NCBI RefSeq assembly: GCF_007990265.1
Contig: NZ_BJWH01000017.1
Coordinates: 30,072 to 94,071 of the forward strand
Direction of reading: 5' to 3'
DNA length: 64,000 nucleotides
Source of the DNA: Cellulomonas terrae
Lineage (GTDB): Bacteria; Actinomycetota; Actinomycetes; Actinomycetales; Cellulomonadaceae
The notes beneath the pieces were generated by a model that worked only from the letters and a program-made list of their open reading frames with translations, was not told the DNA's origin and made no database searches. The translations under genes were made by a program, and so were the position numbers. How positions within the stretch are numbered: the stretch's first letter is position 1; each line of letters starts with the position of its first letter. Of this stretch, positions 34,345 to 45,969 are shown in pieces.

Positions 34345-35340
34345 ATGTACATCGAACGGGAGCAGGACGTCCTGCGGGCGGCGTCGATGTACTACCTCCA
34401 GGACATCAAGATGGAGGTCATCGCCCGGCACCTCGGGACCTCCCGCTCGACCGTCTCGCGGCTCATCAAGCGCGCCCGGCAGTCGGGGCTGGTCGAGATC
34501 ACGCTGCGGCCGGCGAGCACGCGTGCACCCGGGCTCGGTCGCACGATCGCCGCGGCGTTCGGTATCGACACCTACGTCGTCCCCGTGCCCGACTCCGCCA
34601 GCCACATCGAGCGCCTCGACCAGGTGTCGATCACCGCGGCCAGGCTGCTGTCCTCGTGGTTCGACTCCGACATGGTGCTGGGCGTCGCGTGGGGGACCAC
34701 GCTCGCGTCGGTGTCCCGGTACCTCGCGCCCAAGCCGACGCGCGGCTCCGCGGTGGTCCAGCTCAACGGGGCCGCGAACATGCGCACCAGCGGCATCGAG
34801 TACGCCAGCGACCTGATCTCGACGTTCGGGACCGCGTTCGCCGCGGCCGTGCACCACTTCTCGGTGCCCGCCTTCTTCGACTACCCCGACACCAAGGCCG
34901 CGATGTGGCGCGAGCGCTCGGTGCGGCGCGTGCTCGACATGCAGCGCCGAGCGGACATCGCGGTGTTCTCCGTCGGCGCCGTCGCCGGCGCGGTGCCCTC
35001 GCACGTCTACTCGGCGGGGTACCTCGACGACTCCGACGTGAAGAACCTGCACGACGAGGGAGTCGTCGGCGACGTCTGCACGGTCTTCCTGCGCGCCGAC
35101 GGGTCCTGGCAGGACGTGCACCTCAACGAGCGCGCCACGGGCCCGACGCCCGTCGAGCTGCAGCGCATCCCGCGCCGGGTCTGCGTGGTGGCCGGCGACA
35201 ACAAGGTCGCTCCGCTGCTCGCCGCCCTGCGCGCCGGGGTGGTGACGGACCTGGTCGTCGACGAGATCACTGCGACCGGCCTGCTCGACGCGGCCGAGCC
35301 GCCGCACCCGCGGCGCGTGCGGGCGCGCGTGTCCGGTTGA
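34345..35340 (+). CDS. SorC/DeoR-type sugar-binding transcriptional regulator
   Basis: A 331-residue regulator. An N-terminal helix-turn-helix (DIKMEVIARHLGTSRSTVSRLIKRAR at about 20-45) is followed by a sugar-phosphate-binding domain that starts near residue 60. That domain contains GVAWGTTLASVSRYL and GDVCTVFLRADG, typical of the SorC family related to phosphosugar isomerases. GGAGGGGG lies about 6 nt before the ATG. It diverges from the glpD-F-K operon, so glycerol-3-phosphate or dihydroxyacetone phosphate may be its effector. Glycerol operons of Streptomyces are instead governed by an IclR protein (GylR), so this is a different solution. Effector and target are inferred. Confidence 0.85.
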   Translation: MYIEREQDVLRAASMYYLQDIKMEVIARHLGTSRSTVSRLIKRARQSGLVEITLRPASTRAPGLGRTIAAAFGIDTYVVPVPDSASHIERLDQVSITAARLLSSWFDSDMVLGVAWGTTLASVSRYLAPKPTRGSAVVQLNGAANMRTSGIEYASDLISTFGTAFAAAVHHFSVPAFFDYPDTKAAMWRERSVRRVLDMQRRADIAVFSVGAVAGAVPSHVYSAGYLDDSDVKNLHDEGVVGDVCTVFLRADGSWQDVHLNERATGPTPVELQRIPRRVCVVAGDNKVAPLLAALRAGVVTDLVVDEITATGLLDAAEPPHPRRVRARVSG

Positions 35341-35348
35341 CTGTCGGC

Positions 35349-36011
35349 ATGCCGCAGCGTCTGACCGTCCTGTTCTTCGGCGACTCGTTCGTCGCCGGTG
35401 TGGGTGACCCGACCGGACTCGGCTGGACCGGCCGCCTCGTCGCAGGATCGCGGCGGCCCGGGCTGGACCTGACCGGGTACCCGCTCGGGATCCGTCGGAA
35501 CACCTCTGCCGACGTGCTTGCCCGCTGGGAGGCGGAGACGGCCGCGCGGCTCCCCGACACCGGGACGACGAGGCTCGTGGTCTCGTTCGGCGTGAACGAC
35601 TCGACCGACGACGGCGCCGGGCGGCCGCGCGTCGAAGCCGCCGAGAGCGTCGCGAACCTGCGGACCCTCCTCACGCGTGCCGAGACGCTCGGGCTCCCGA
35701 CGCTGGTGGTCGGGCCGCCCCCGATCGCCGACCCGCGCACCAACCACCGGGTCCTGGGGCTCGACGCCCTGCTCGCCGACGAGGCGCGGGCCCACGGCGT
35801 CCCTGTCGTGCCGGTCGTGCACGACCTCCTCCCCGACGAGACGTGGCTGTCCGAGGTCCGTGCGGGCGACGGCGCACACCCGGGCGCCCGCGGGTACGCC
35901 GCGCTCGCGGCCCTGGTACGGCCGTCCTGGGACACGTTCCTGGCGGACGCGCTCGGCGACCAGGGCGCGTCCGACCACGCGGCCGCCGACGGGCTCACCG
36001 GCGCCCGGTAG
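35349..36011 (+). CDS. SGNH/GDSL hydrolase family protein
   Basis: A 220-residue hydrolase. Block I is LFFGDSFVAGVGDP at about 8-21 with the nucleophilic serine, the NxD-type block SFGVNDS is at about 77-83, and the C-terminal DGAHPGARGY holds the catalytic Asp/His pair. It lacks a signal peptide, so a cytoplasmic esterase or lipase is likely. It starts 8 bp after the SorC-type regulator gene, on the same strand, and may be co-transcribed with it. The substrate is unknown. It converges with the urea carboxylase gene. Confidence 0.9.
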   Translation: MPQRLTVLFFGDSFVAGVGDPTGLGWTGRLVAGSRRPGLDLTGYPLGIRRNTSADVLARWEAETAARLPDTGTTRLVVSFGVNDSTDDGAGRPRVEAAESVANLRTLLTRAETLGLPTLVVGPPPIADPRTNHRVLGLDALLADEARAHGVPVVPVVHDLLPDETWLSEVRAGDGAHPGARGYAALAALVRPSWDTFLADALGDQGASDHAAADGLTGAR

Positions 36012-36026
36012 GCGTCGCTCGGGGGT

Positions 36027-39604
<3,578 letters not shown>

Positions 39605-39608
<4 letters not shown>

Positions 39609-40210
39609 GAGCTGCTCACCACCATGCGCACCGGCGTCGGGTCGAAGCCGTTGCACGGGTTGTTGATCTGCGGGCAGTTGCTGACGACGACGAGGACGTC
39701 GCGCTCGGCGCGCAGCGAGACCGACAGGCCCGCGGCGCTGATGCCGTCGACGATCCCCAGCGCTCCGTCCGGGTCGACCGGCACGTTCATGTACCAGTTG
39801 ATGTTCGAGACCAGGTCCCGCTTGCCCAGCCCGTACCGGCCGCCCTCGGCGAGGAAGTTCTCCGCGCAGGCGTGCTGCGCCCAGGTGTGGTGGCCGTACC
39901 GGAGCGTGTTCGACTCCTTCGAGCACGCTCCGCCGAGGGTGTCGTGCCGGCCGACCTCGTCGGCGACCACCGTCATCAGCGGGCCGTACTCGCAGTCGCG
40001 CAGCACCGAGCCGGTGGTCAGGAACACCGAGTCCTGGCCCTGGATGGTGTCCGGGGCGCTGTAGCGCAGCGTGGTGTCGGCGGCGTCGAAGACGAGGAAG
40101 TCGACGGCCTGGTTGCCGCCGAGGTCGACGATCGTCAGGACGTCGCCCGCCTGCACGACCGCGGACCAGGGGGCGCGGGCGGGGACGACGGTGTCGAGCA
40201 GCGTGGTCAT
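39605..40210 (-). CDS. Urea carboxylase-associated protein 2 (UAAP2)
   Basis: A 201-residue protein of the DUF1989 type found next to urea carboxylases. GDVLTIVDLGGNQAVDFLVFDA, GRHDTLGGACSKESN, NFLAEGGRYGLGKRDLV and the Cys-bearing NCPQINNPCNGFDPTP are the family blocks. Members form the partner of UAAP1 and, in some systems, guanidine-related demethylases/hydrolase complexes; the activity here is not known. It overlaps both neighbours by four bases (ATGA at both ends), so the three genes are translated as a unit. Confidence 0.9.
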
Positions 40211-41052
40211 GCGATCCCCCGTGCGGTGAGGTCTTCCCGGGTGTTGACGAAGGCGCGACGGCCCTCCGGTGCGGCGTCCCAGAGCGGGTCGGTGTCACGC
40301 GTCGGCTCGCCGCGCCAGGCGAGGACCTCCAGCGGGGTGCTGATGAACGCGCGCGGGTCGAGCGGGTGCGCGGTGTTGGCGACGAGAAGCAGCAGCGGCA
40401 CCTCGGCGCGCAGCGTGATCGCTTTGCCGGGGCCTGCGGAGCCCTCGAACACCGGGCGGCCGTCGTCGTCGATCCGGACGCCCTGGAAGAACGAGATGCT
40501 CGGCGGCAGGTCGCGCCGGGACAGGTCGTGCTTGGCGGCGGCGAGCGCGAACAGCTCACGACCGGCCGGCGTGGGGCCCTGGGCGCTGCCGTCGCCGTAG
40601 CGCTCGTCGTTGCGGGCCCGGGTCGTCGTGCCGTAGAGCGCGTCCTGGCGTCCCGACGTGTCGCCGACGATGCTCGCGAGCACCCGGCCCTGGTCGCTCA
40701 GCAGCAGGTGGCCGGCCGTCAGGTAGACCTGCCACTGGACCTTGACGGTGTCGGCGACGTTCAGGCGCTCCCACGGGCGGTCGAGGCGGTAGGCGAGGAC
40801 GTGCGCGCAGGCGTCGCCGCGGTGGTCGGTCAACCGGACGTGCGTGCCGCGCGCGACGGCGAGGTGCGTGTAGCCGCCGCCGGCGACGGTCTCGGCGTGC
40901 ACGAGCGTGGCGGGGTCGACCTCGCTCGGCGGCGACGGCCAGCCCGTCGCGGGGCGCGTCGGCATCGTGTCGACCGTGCCGGTGGCGGCGGCCTCCTGCG
41001 CCCGGGCGTGCTCACGGGCGCCCGCGGTGGTCCCGGTGGTGGTGGCGGTCAT
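40207..41052 (-). CDS. Urea carboxylase-associated protein 1 (UAAP1)
   Basis: A 281-residue protein, first gene of the operon. The DUF1989-type core starts near residue 45 after an Ala/Thr-rich leader; RGTHVRLTDHRGDACAHVLAY (about 69-89), LNVADTVKVQWQVYLTAG and SISFFQGVRIDDDGRPVF are conserved blocks. It pairs with UAAP2 in all operons of this type. The ATG at 41052 has AGAGGA 5-6 nt upstream, within the right-hand side of a 26-bp palindrome that probably represses the operon. Function in substrate supply to the carboxylase is suspected but unproven. Confidence 0.9.
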   Translation of the reverse strand: MTATTTGTTAGAREHARAQEAAATGTVDTMPTRPATGWPSPPSEVDPATLVHAETVAGGGYTHLAVARGTHVRLTDHRGDACAHVLAYRLDRPWERLNVADTVKVQWQVYLTAGHLLLSDQGRVLASIVGDTSGRQDALYGTTTRARNDERYGDGSAQGPTPAGRELFALAAAKHDLSRRDLPPSISFFQGVRIDDDGRPVFEGSAGPGKAITLRAEVPLLLLVANTAHPLDPRAFISTPLEVLAWRGEPTRDTDPLWDAAPEGRRAFVNTREDLTARGIA

Positions 41053-41060
41053 CGCGTCCT

Positions 41061-41086
41061 CTGTTTCTGTCGACTGACAGAAACAG
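41061..41086. promoter_or_regulatory. 26-bp palindromic operator of the urea carboxylase operon
   Basis: CTGTTTCTGTC and GACAGAAACAG are perfect 11-bp arms around GACT, 8 bp before the UAAP1 start codon. It overlaps the ribosome binding site and lies 257 bp from the divergent tetR. A right-arm copy with a TGTC-N4-GACA core recurs before the symporter gene. Confidence 0.75.
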
Positions 41087-41149
41087 CCTCCGGCCCGGAC
41101 GTTCCGCCGCGATCACCGCCAGGTAAACCTCCTGTTACGCCCACCGCAG

Positions 41150-41191
41150 CGTCCGCACTCCGGCGGCCCCCGACCCGCACGACCGCGGACG
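41150..41191. repeat. REP-like palindrome, copy C
   Basis: CGTCCGC and GCGGACG close a stem whose inner part (CGTCCGCACTC vs GACCGCGGACG) has mismatches; the loop contains CCGACCCGCACG as in the other members. It lies between UAAP1 and the divergent tetR. Confidence 0.65.
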
Positions 41192-41213
41192 TCCCGGGTT
41201 CTCGATGACGTGC

Positions 41214-41253
41214 GTCCGCACTCCGGTGGGGGCCGACCCGCACGAGTGCGGAC
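41214..41253. repeat. REP-like palindrome, copy D
   Basis: GTCCGCACTC and GAGTGCGGAC form a perfect 10-bp stem; the loop reads CGGTGGGGGCCGACCCGCAC. It follows copy C by 22 bp in the same orientation. Confidence 0.7.
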
Positions 41254-41342
41254 ATCCGTGGGTCTGGGCGGGTGATCGGGCGTTCTGGCGACGGATGTGG
41301 GGGCGTGGGTGGGGGAGGGGGCGGTGGTAGCGTCGGCTCGCC

Positions 41343-41981
41343 ATGGCACGCAGACCCGGTCGACCGCGCGCGAGCGGCGACCCCGACGGTGAGCGCGACA
41401 CCCGTCGCGACGTGCTCGACGCAGCCGCCGCCCTGTTCTGCACAGTCGGCTTCACCTCGACCAGCACCCGCGCGATCGCCGATGCGGCCGGCGTCCGGCA
41501 GGCGTCGATCTACCACCACTTCGCCGGCAAGGACGCGATCCTGCTCGAGCTGCTGCTCGGCACGGTCCGGCCGTCGCTCGAGCTGGCCGACGCCCTCGCG
41601 GCCGGTGCCGAACCCGCAGCCGCCCGGCTGTGGACGCTCGTGCACGCCGACGTCGGGCTGCTCTGCGCCGGGCCGGTGAACCTCGGCGTGCTCTACGTGC
41701 TGCCCGAGGTGGCCGGCGAGCAGTTCGCCGAGTTCCATGCGCTGCGGTCCCGGCTGCGCGCCCGGTACAGCGAGCTCGCGACGGCCGCGGGCGACGGCGA
41801 CGACCGCGGGGAGCTGGCCCTCGGGCTCGTCGAGTCGGTGATCCTGCGGCGTCGGGACACTCCTGACGTCGACGTCGCCGCCGTGCAAGACGCCGTCGCC
41901 GACGGGGTCCTCCGCCTGGTCGGCTGCACCCCCGCCGAGATCGCGCGCGCCCGCGCGGTCCCGGTCACGCTCACGGTCTGA
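41343..41981 (+). CDS. TetR family regulator of the urea carboxylase cluster
   Basis: A 212-residue regulator with a basic N-terminus (ARRPGRPRA), a helix-turn-helix at about 27-70 (STRAIADAAGVRQASIYHHFAGKDAIL) and a 140-residue ligand domain that contains LCAGPVNLGVLYVLPEVAGEQF. It diverges from the UAAP1-UAAP2-uca operon and is followed by the symporter, so it sits at the centre of the cluster and is the natural ligand for the palindromes at 41061 and 42225. TAGCGT (41328-41333) lies 9 nt before the ATG, which suggests a leaderless message. The effector could be urea, guanidine or allophanate; unknown. Confidence 0.87.
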   Translation: MARRPGRPRASGDPDGERDTRRDVLDAAAALFCTVGFTSTSTRAIADAAGVRQASIYHHFAGKDAILLELLLGTVRPSLELADALAAGAEPAAARLWTLVHADVGLLCAGPVNLGVLYVLPEVAGEQFAEFHALRSRLRARYSELATAAGDGDDRGELALGLVESVILRRRDTPDVDVAAVQDAVADGVLRLVGCTPAEIARARAVPVTLTV

Positions 41982-42302
41982 CGCACCCACTCGTCGTCCC
42001 GTCCGACACCGACCGGGCGGACCGCCCGTCCGTCGACCGTCCTGCGGTGTGACTGCCACGACGAACCCGACACCACCCCCGGAGAAGCGCGCCAGGACGA
42101 CCCCCATGTCGGGTTCGGCGGAAGCAGGCTCGCTACGCGCGCGCGTACGCGAGTGCTGCGGTCGCCGATTTAACACAAGCGTTTCGTGCGTGCATCGGGC
42201 CGGACACAGGTCGGGTGGTCAATGAACCTGTCGGACGACAGAAACTCTGCCGGCCGTTCGTCGAACCCCCTCAGACCTGTCTGCCGTCCCCTCGGAGCCC
42301 CC
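41982..42302 (+). other. 320-bp regulatory gap before the symporter gene
   Basis: No coding frame with family features was seen. The stretch is less GC-rich around 42160-42190 (GATTTAACACAAGCG), the likely promoter zone. It holds the second operator-like site at 42225-42245 and a short perfect inverted repeat CAGAC-CT-GTCTG at 42272-42283. Confidence 0.5.
42225..42245. promoter_or_regulatory. Second, degenerate copy of the TetR operator
   Basis: The segment keeps TGTC-N4-GACAGAAAC of the 41061-41086 palindrome with an intact right arm, while the left arm beyond TGTC has decayed. It lies 58 bp before the symporter ATG at 42303. Confidence 0.5.
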
Positions 42303-43820
42303 ATGATCATCGCCGGAGTCGGTCTCTCCGTCCTCGCCGTCGTCCTCGTCGGCATCTTCGTCGCCCGCAAGGTCGACGGGGACAGCGCCAACTACCTCGT
42401 CGCCGGCCGGCGCCTCGGCGTACCGCTGGTGGCGGCCTCGCTCATGGCGGCCGCCGTCGACTCGAACGCCACCGTCGGCAACACCGACCTCACGTCGTCG
42501 TTCGGGTTCTGGGCCGGGGCGTCCCTCGCGCTCGGGCTCGCCATCTGCCTCCTGCTGACCGGCCTGTTCCTGGCCAAGCCCATGAACCGGATGAAGCTGT
42601 TCACGCTCGCGGACTTCTACCGGCTCCGGTACGGACGCGGCGTCGAGGTGGCGTCGTCGGTGTTCATGATCTTCGCGTTCGCGATCCTCATGGCCGGGAA
42701 CCTGGTGGCCTGCGGGTACCTGCTGGAGCGGTTCCTCGGCCTGGACTACACCATCGGGGTGCTCGTCGCCGTCGGCCTCGTGCTCGTCTACACGATCGGC
42801 GGCGGCATGTTCTCGGACGCCTACACGGCGGCCATCCAGATCGTCATCACCATCGTCGCGACGGCCTGCCTCGTGGTCTGGTTCGGCACGACCTACGGGT
42901 TCGAGGTCGCCCCGGGCATGGGCCCGTTCGACTTCGAGCAGCTCACCCAGACGAGCGCGGGCGCCCCGATCAACTGGGCGACCCTGGTCGCGCTCGGCAT
43001 CGGCGACATCGTGGCCATCGACTTCATGCAGCGGATCTTCGCCGCCAGGAGCCCGGAGACCGCGCAGAAGTCCTGCTTCACGGGCGCCGCGGGCACCGCG
43101 ATCATCGGCATCGCGTTCGCGATGGTGGCCCTGGGTGCGTCGTCGGTGCTGGGCCTGACCACGGAGGACGGGCCCATCCTGTTCCAGCTCCTCGACGGCT
43201 ACGCGCCGTCCGGGCTGACTGTCCTCGTCCTGTCCGGCATCGTCGCGGCGTCGTTCTCGACCGCGTCCGGGGCGATCCTCGCGACGTCGGCGGTGGCGGT
43301 CCGCAACATCTTCGGGGTCCGCCGCGTGGTGTCCGTGAAGGAGGAGGGCGTCCGCGACCCGCTGCTGCTGTGGACCCGCGTTGCCATGATCCCGATCGTC
43401 GTGCTCGGGATCTCCGTGGCGCTCAAGGTGGCTCAGACGGGCATCCTGCTCACGCTCGCGTTCGACCTCATGCTCGCCGGGCTGCTGGTGCCGTTCATCC
43501 TCGGCCTGTTCTGGAAGCGTGGCGGGACGCGCGCGGCCGTCGCGGCGCTCGTCGTCGGCGTCACCGTCCGGCTCGTGCTCTTCGTCCTGACGCCCACCGT
43601 CTACGGCGTGCCCAACGACGTCTGGTACGTCCCCAACGACCTGATCGACGCGTCGTTCGACGGCTGGCCGACGTTCTGGGGCTTCGGTGCATCGCTCCTC
43701 GCGTACCTGGTGGCGGCCGCGGTCTGGCCGCGGACCGTCACGGAGGAGGCCTGGGCGATCGCCGACGGGATGCCCGACGAGACCGTCCCGGCACCCCGCC
43801 AGCCCGAGCCCGCCGTCTGA
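42303..43820 (+). CDS. Sodium:solute symporter (SSS) family transporter
   Basis: A 505-residue membrane protein with about thirteen hydrophobic segments. GDSANYLVAGRRLGVPLVAASLMAAAVDSNATVGN at about 27-60 is the conserved TM1-TM2 region of SSS transporters, MFSDAYTAAIQIV and GIVAASFSTASGAILATSAV are further family blocks, the latter with the Ser/Thr pair of the Na2 site. The SSS family includes urea (DUR3-type), proline and pantothenate carriers. Because of the cluster and shared operator, uptake of urea or a related compound is proposed. The ATG follows GGAG by 5 nt; an upstream in-frame ATG at 42222 would place the operator inside the gene and is less likely. Confidence 0.88.
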   Translation: MIIAGVGLSVLAVVLVGIFVARKVDGDSANYLVAGRRLGVPLVAASLMAAAVDSNATVGNTDLTSSFGFWAGASLALGLAICLLLTGLFLAKPMNRMKLFTLADFYRLRYGRGVEVASSVFMIFAFAILMAGNLVACGYLLERFLGLDYTIGVLVAVGLVLVYTIGGGMFSDAYTAAIQIVITIVATACLVVWFGTTYGFEVAPGMGPFDFEQLTQTSAGAPINWATLVALGIGDIVAIDFMQRIFAARSPETAQKSCFTGAAGTAIIGIAFAMVALGASSVLGLTTEDGPILFQLLDGYAPSGLTVLVLSGIVAASFSTASGAILATSAVAVRNIFGVRRVVSVKEEGVRDPLLLWTRVAMIPIVVLGISVALKVAQTGILLTLAFDLMLAGLLVPFILGLFWKRGGTRAAVAALVVGVTVRLVLFVLTPTVYGVPNDVWYVPNDLIDASFDGWPTFWGFGASLLAYLVAAAVWPRTVTEEAWAIADGMPDETVPAPRQPEPAV

Positions 43821-43829
43821 CGGCTCGCG

Positions 43830-43863
43830 CGGCCCGGCTCCCGTCGTCTCGGGAGCCGGGCCG
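43830..43863 (+). terminator. Terminator of the symporter gene
   Basis: CGGCCCGGCTCCCG and CGGGAGCCGGGCCG are perfect 14-bp arms around a 6-nt loop, 9 nt after the stop and followed by TT. Confidence 0.88.
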
Positions 43864-43890
43864 TTCCGCGGCCGGCGCCGGGCTCGCCAG

Positions 43891-43896
43891 TAGGTT
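43891..43896 (+). promoter_or_regulatory. -10 box for leaderless argA
   Basis: TAGGTT ends 6 nt before the GTG at 43903, and no Shine-Dalgarno sequence lies between, so transcription probably starts at the initiation codon. Confidence 0.55.
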
Positions 43897-43902
43897 GGCC
43901 CG

Positions 43903-44406
43903 GTGTCCTTCCGTGTCCGACCCGCCCTGCCGGCCGACGTCCGTGCGATCCGCGCGCTCGTCGAGCCGTACGCCGCCGAGCGCATCCTGCTGGCCAAGGA
44001 GTGGGTCGGGTACTACGAGGCGGTCCAGGAGTTCCTCGTCGTCGAGGCCGACGACGGCACCGTGATCGGCTGCGGGGCGCTGCACGTCATGTGGCAGGAC
44101 CTCGCCGAGATCCGCACCCTCGCCGTCGACCGGGCCTGGCGTGGCACCGGGATCGGGCACGCGCTGCTCGACGCCCTCCTGGAGCGGGCCGGTGAGATGG
44201 GGCTGCGTCGCGTCTTCTGCCTCACGTTCGAGGTGGCGTTCTTCGAGTCGCACGGGTTCCACGTCATCGAGGGGACGCCCGTGACGCCCGACGTGTACCT
44301 CGAGCTGCTGCGGTCGCACGACGACGGCGTCGCCAAGTTCCTCGACCTGGCACGCGTGAAGCCGAACACCCTGGGCAACACGCGGATGCTGATCGAGCTG
44401 GCGTGA
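43903..44406 (+). CDS. argA: Amino-acid N-acetyltransferase (N-acetylglutamate synthase, short type)
   Basis: A 167-residue single-domain GNAT protein, far shorter than the classical ArgA with its kinase-like domain. It resembles the short actinobacterial N-acetylglutamate synthase (Mycobacterium tuberculosis Rv2747): EAVQEFLVVEA (about 45-55), VIGCGALHVMWQDLAEIRTLAVD, RGTGIGHALLDALLERA (acetyl-CoA-binding RxGxGxA pattern, about 87-103) and the family tail FLDLARVKPNTLGNTRML. It acetylates L-glutamate with acetyl-CoA, the first step of arginine synthesis. The GTG is preceded by a TAGGTT box at leaderless spacing. It stands apart from any other arg gene. Confidence 0.9.
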   Translation: MSFRVRPALPADVRAIRALVEPYAAERILLAKEWVGYYEAVQEFLVVEADDGTVIGCGALHVMWQDLAEIRTLAVDRAWRGTGIGHALLDALLERAGEMGLRRVFCLTFEVAFFESHGFHVIEGTPVTPDVYLELLRSHDDGVAKFLDLARVKPNTLGNTRMLIELA

Positions 44407-44410
44407 GCCG

Positions 44411-44890
44411 TCAGCCGAGGACCAGCTCGATGCCCGTCGGGGTGCTCCGGACGTCGACCACGGAGCGCACCTGACCGTCCGGAAGGCGCACCGACACGAC
44501 GTCGGGCGCCCCGGGCGGCCGCGTGGTGTACGCCATCTGCAGCCTCAGGACCAGGTCGGTCGCTGCGACGGGCGGAGAGCCGGTGTCGACGGGCTCGCCC
44601 GGCTGCCACACGGGGGCGTCCTCGACGACCTGCGTCAGCCGCTCGCGCACCCGGTCGAGGAAGTCGTCGACCTCGTCCTGGTCGTAGCCCTCCCGGAACT
44701 TCGTCCCCCGGAACCTGACCAGGGTGACCTCGTCCCCCGTCACCGCGTCGTGGGGGACCTCGCCGCCCTCGAGCCCGCGCAGCGTGGACGTCACCCGGTC
44801 GAGGAAGGCGTCGACCTCGCCCTGGTCGTAGCCCTCCCGGAACTTCGTGGCGGAGAACTTGTGGTTCAGGACGTCGTCGGCGCTCAGCAT
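44411..44890 (-). CDS. DivIVA-domain repeat protein
   Basis: A 159-residue protein carrying two short DivIVA-like N-terminal segments: LSADDVLNHKFSATKFREGYDQGEVDAFLDRV at the start and VRFRGTKFREGYDQDEVDDFLDRV at about 60-84. It lacks the long coiled coil of DivIVA/Wag31; instead the C-terminal half is a beta-rich segment (VVSVRLPDGQVRSVVDVRS). Two crescent-type membrane-binding motifs without the polymerising domain suggest a small adaptor for pole or septum placement; unproven. ATG at 44890 keeps the usual M-L-S-A-D-D-V start; an ATG at 44899 adds three residues. It follows mutY by 13 bp. Confidence 0.82.
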   Translation of the reverse strand: MLSADDVLNHKFSATKFREGYDQGEVDAFLDRVTSTLRGLEGGEVPHDAVTGDEVTLVRFRGTKFREGYDQDEVDDFLDRVRERLTQVVEDAPVWQPGEPVDTGSPPVAATDLVLRLQMAYTTRPPGAPDVVSVRLPDGQVRSVVDVRSTPTGIELVLG

Positions 44891-44903
44891 GCCGCGCATG
44901 CTG

Positions 44904-45824
44904 TCACGACGGCAGCCGGTATGTCGGCGGATCGTCGACGCTCGCGGCCGGGTCGCGGGTGACCAGGCCGTCGGCGACCAGGCCGTCGACGCAGCGGGCC
45001 AGCTGGCGGGCGTCCGGCCAGACGGCGTCGACGGCGGCTGCCGGCACCGGGCCGAGGGCGTCCCGCAGCAGCGCCATCACGCGGCCGCGCACCTGGCGGT
45101 CGGTGCCGGTGAACGTCTGGACCTTCCGTCGGCCGGCGTGCTCGTCGGCGGGACGACCGGCGGCGTACCAGGCGCACACGTCCTGCACCGGGCAGACGTC
45201 GCAGCGCGGGGACCGGGCGGTGCACACCAGGGCACCGAGCTCCATCGACGCCGCCGCCCAGCGCGCCGCCGTCGCGTCGTCATCGGGCACGTACCGGGTC
45301 GCGCGACGCACCTCGTCGACCGTCTGGCTGGGCGCCGGCAGCGCGACCCCGTCGACCGTACGAGCCAGCACGCGCCGGACGTTGGTGTCGAGCACCACCG
45401 ACCGGCGACCGTAGGCGAACGCGAGCACCGCGGCAGCCGTGTACGAGCCGACGCCGGGCAGGGCCAGCAGCTCGGGTTCCGACGAGGGGACGATCCCGTC
45501 GTGCCGCTCGACGACGGCCCGTGCGCACTCCTGCAGCCGCAACGCACGCCGCGGGTAGCCGAGCCGGTCCCACGCGCGCAGCACGTCAGCCGTCGACGCT
45601 GCCGCCAGGTCAGCAGGGGTCGGCCAGCGGGCCATCCACGACCGCCACGCGGGCTCCACCCGGACCACCGGCGTCTGCTGGAGCATCACCTCGCTGACCA
45701 GCACGCCCCACGCCGACCGGTCAGCCGCCCGCCACGGCAGGTCACGCGCGTGCACGGCGAACCAGGCGAGCACCGGCTCGCGCAGCTCGGCAGGGGTGGG
45801 CGGCACCGCAGCATCCTGCCCCAC
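44904..45824 (-). CDS. mutY: A/G-specific adenine glycosylase
   Basis: A 306-residue glycosylase that removes adenine from A:8-oxoG mispairs. VSEVMLQQTPVVRV at about 43-56 holds the catalytic Glu, ALPGVGSYTAAAVLAFA is the helix-hairpin-helix, LDTNVRRVLAR the catalytic-Asp helix, and C-x6-C-x2-C-x5-C (CTARSPRCDVCPVQDVC) the [4Fe-4S] loop. The C-terminal NUDIX-like 8-oxoG-recognition domain of larger MutY proteins is replaced by a short winged-helix-like segment, as in actinobacterial forms. GTG at 45824; an in-frame GTG at 45806 preceded by CAGGA is a good alternative. Confidence 0.93.
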   Translation of the reverse strand: MGQDAAVPPTPAELREPVLAWFAVHARDLPWRAADRSAWGVLVSEVMLQQTPVVRVEPAWRSWMARWPTPADLAAASTADVLRAWDRLGYPRRALRLQECARAVVERHDGIVPSSEPELLALPGVGSYTAAAVLAFAYGRRSVVLDTNVRRVLARTVDGVALPAPSQTVDEVRRATRYVPDDDATAARWAAASMELGALVCTARSPRCDVCPVQDVCAWYAAGRPADEHAGRRKVQTFTGTDRQVRGRVMALLRDALGPVPAAAVDAVWPDARQLARCVDGLVADGLVTRDPAASVDDPPTYRLPS

Positions 45825-45969
45825 GGCCGTCGGGACCGTCGCACGGCGGTCGCGCCCGTCGTCCGTCTCGCTCTCTGGGCAGGTCCGCGCGTCGGCCGGG
45901 CGGGTCGGCGAACCTTGCCTCTACGGTGGTCGCGCCGCGGGGTTACGCGGCGCCGGTCCTGGAGGTTGC

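Noticed and set aside
41053..41342. Guanidine-I (ykkC) riboswitch before UAAP1
   Set aside because: The gap contains a palindromic operator and two REP-like hairpins, and only 8 bp lie between operator and start codon. I see none of the conserved ykkC segments.
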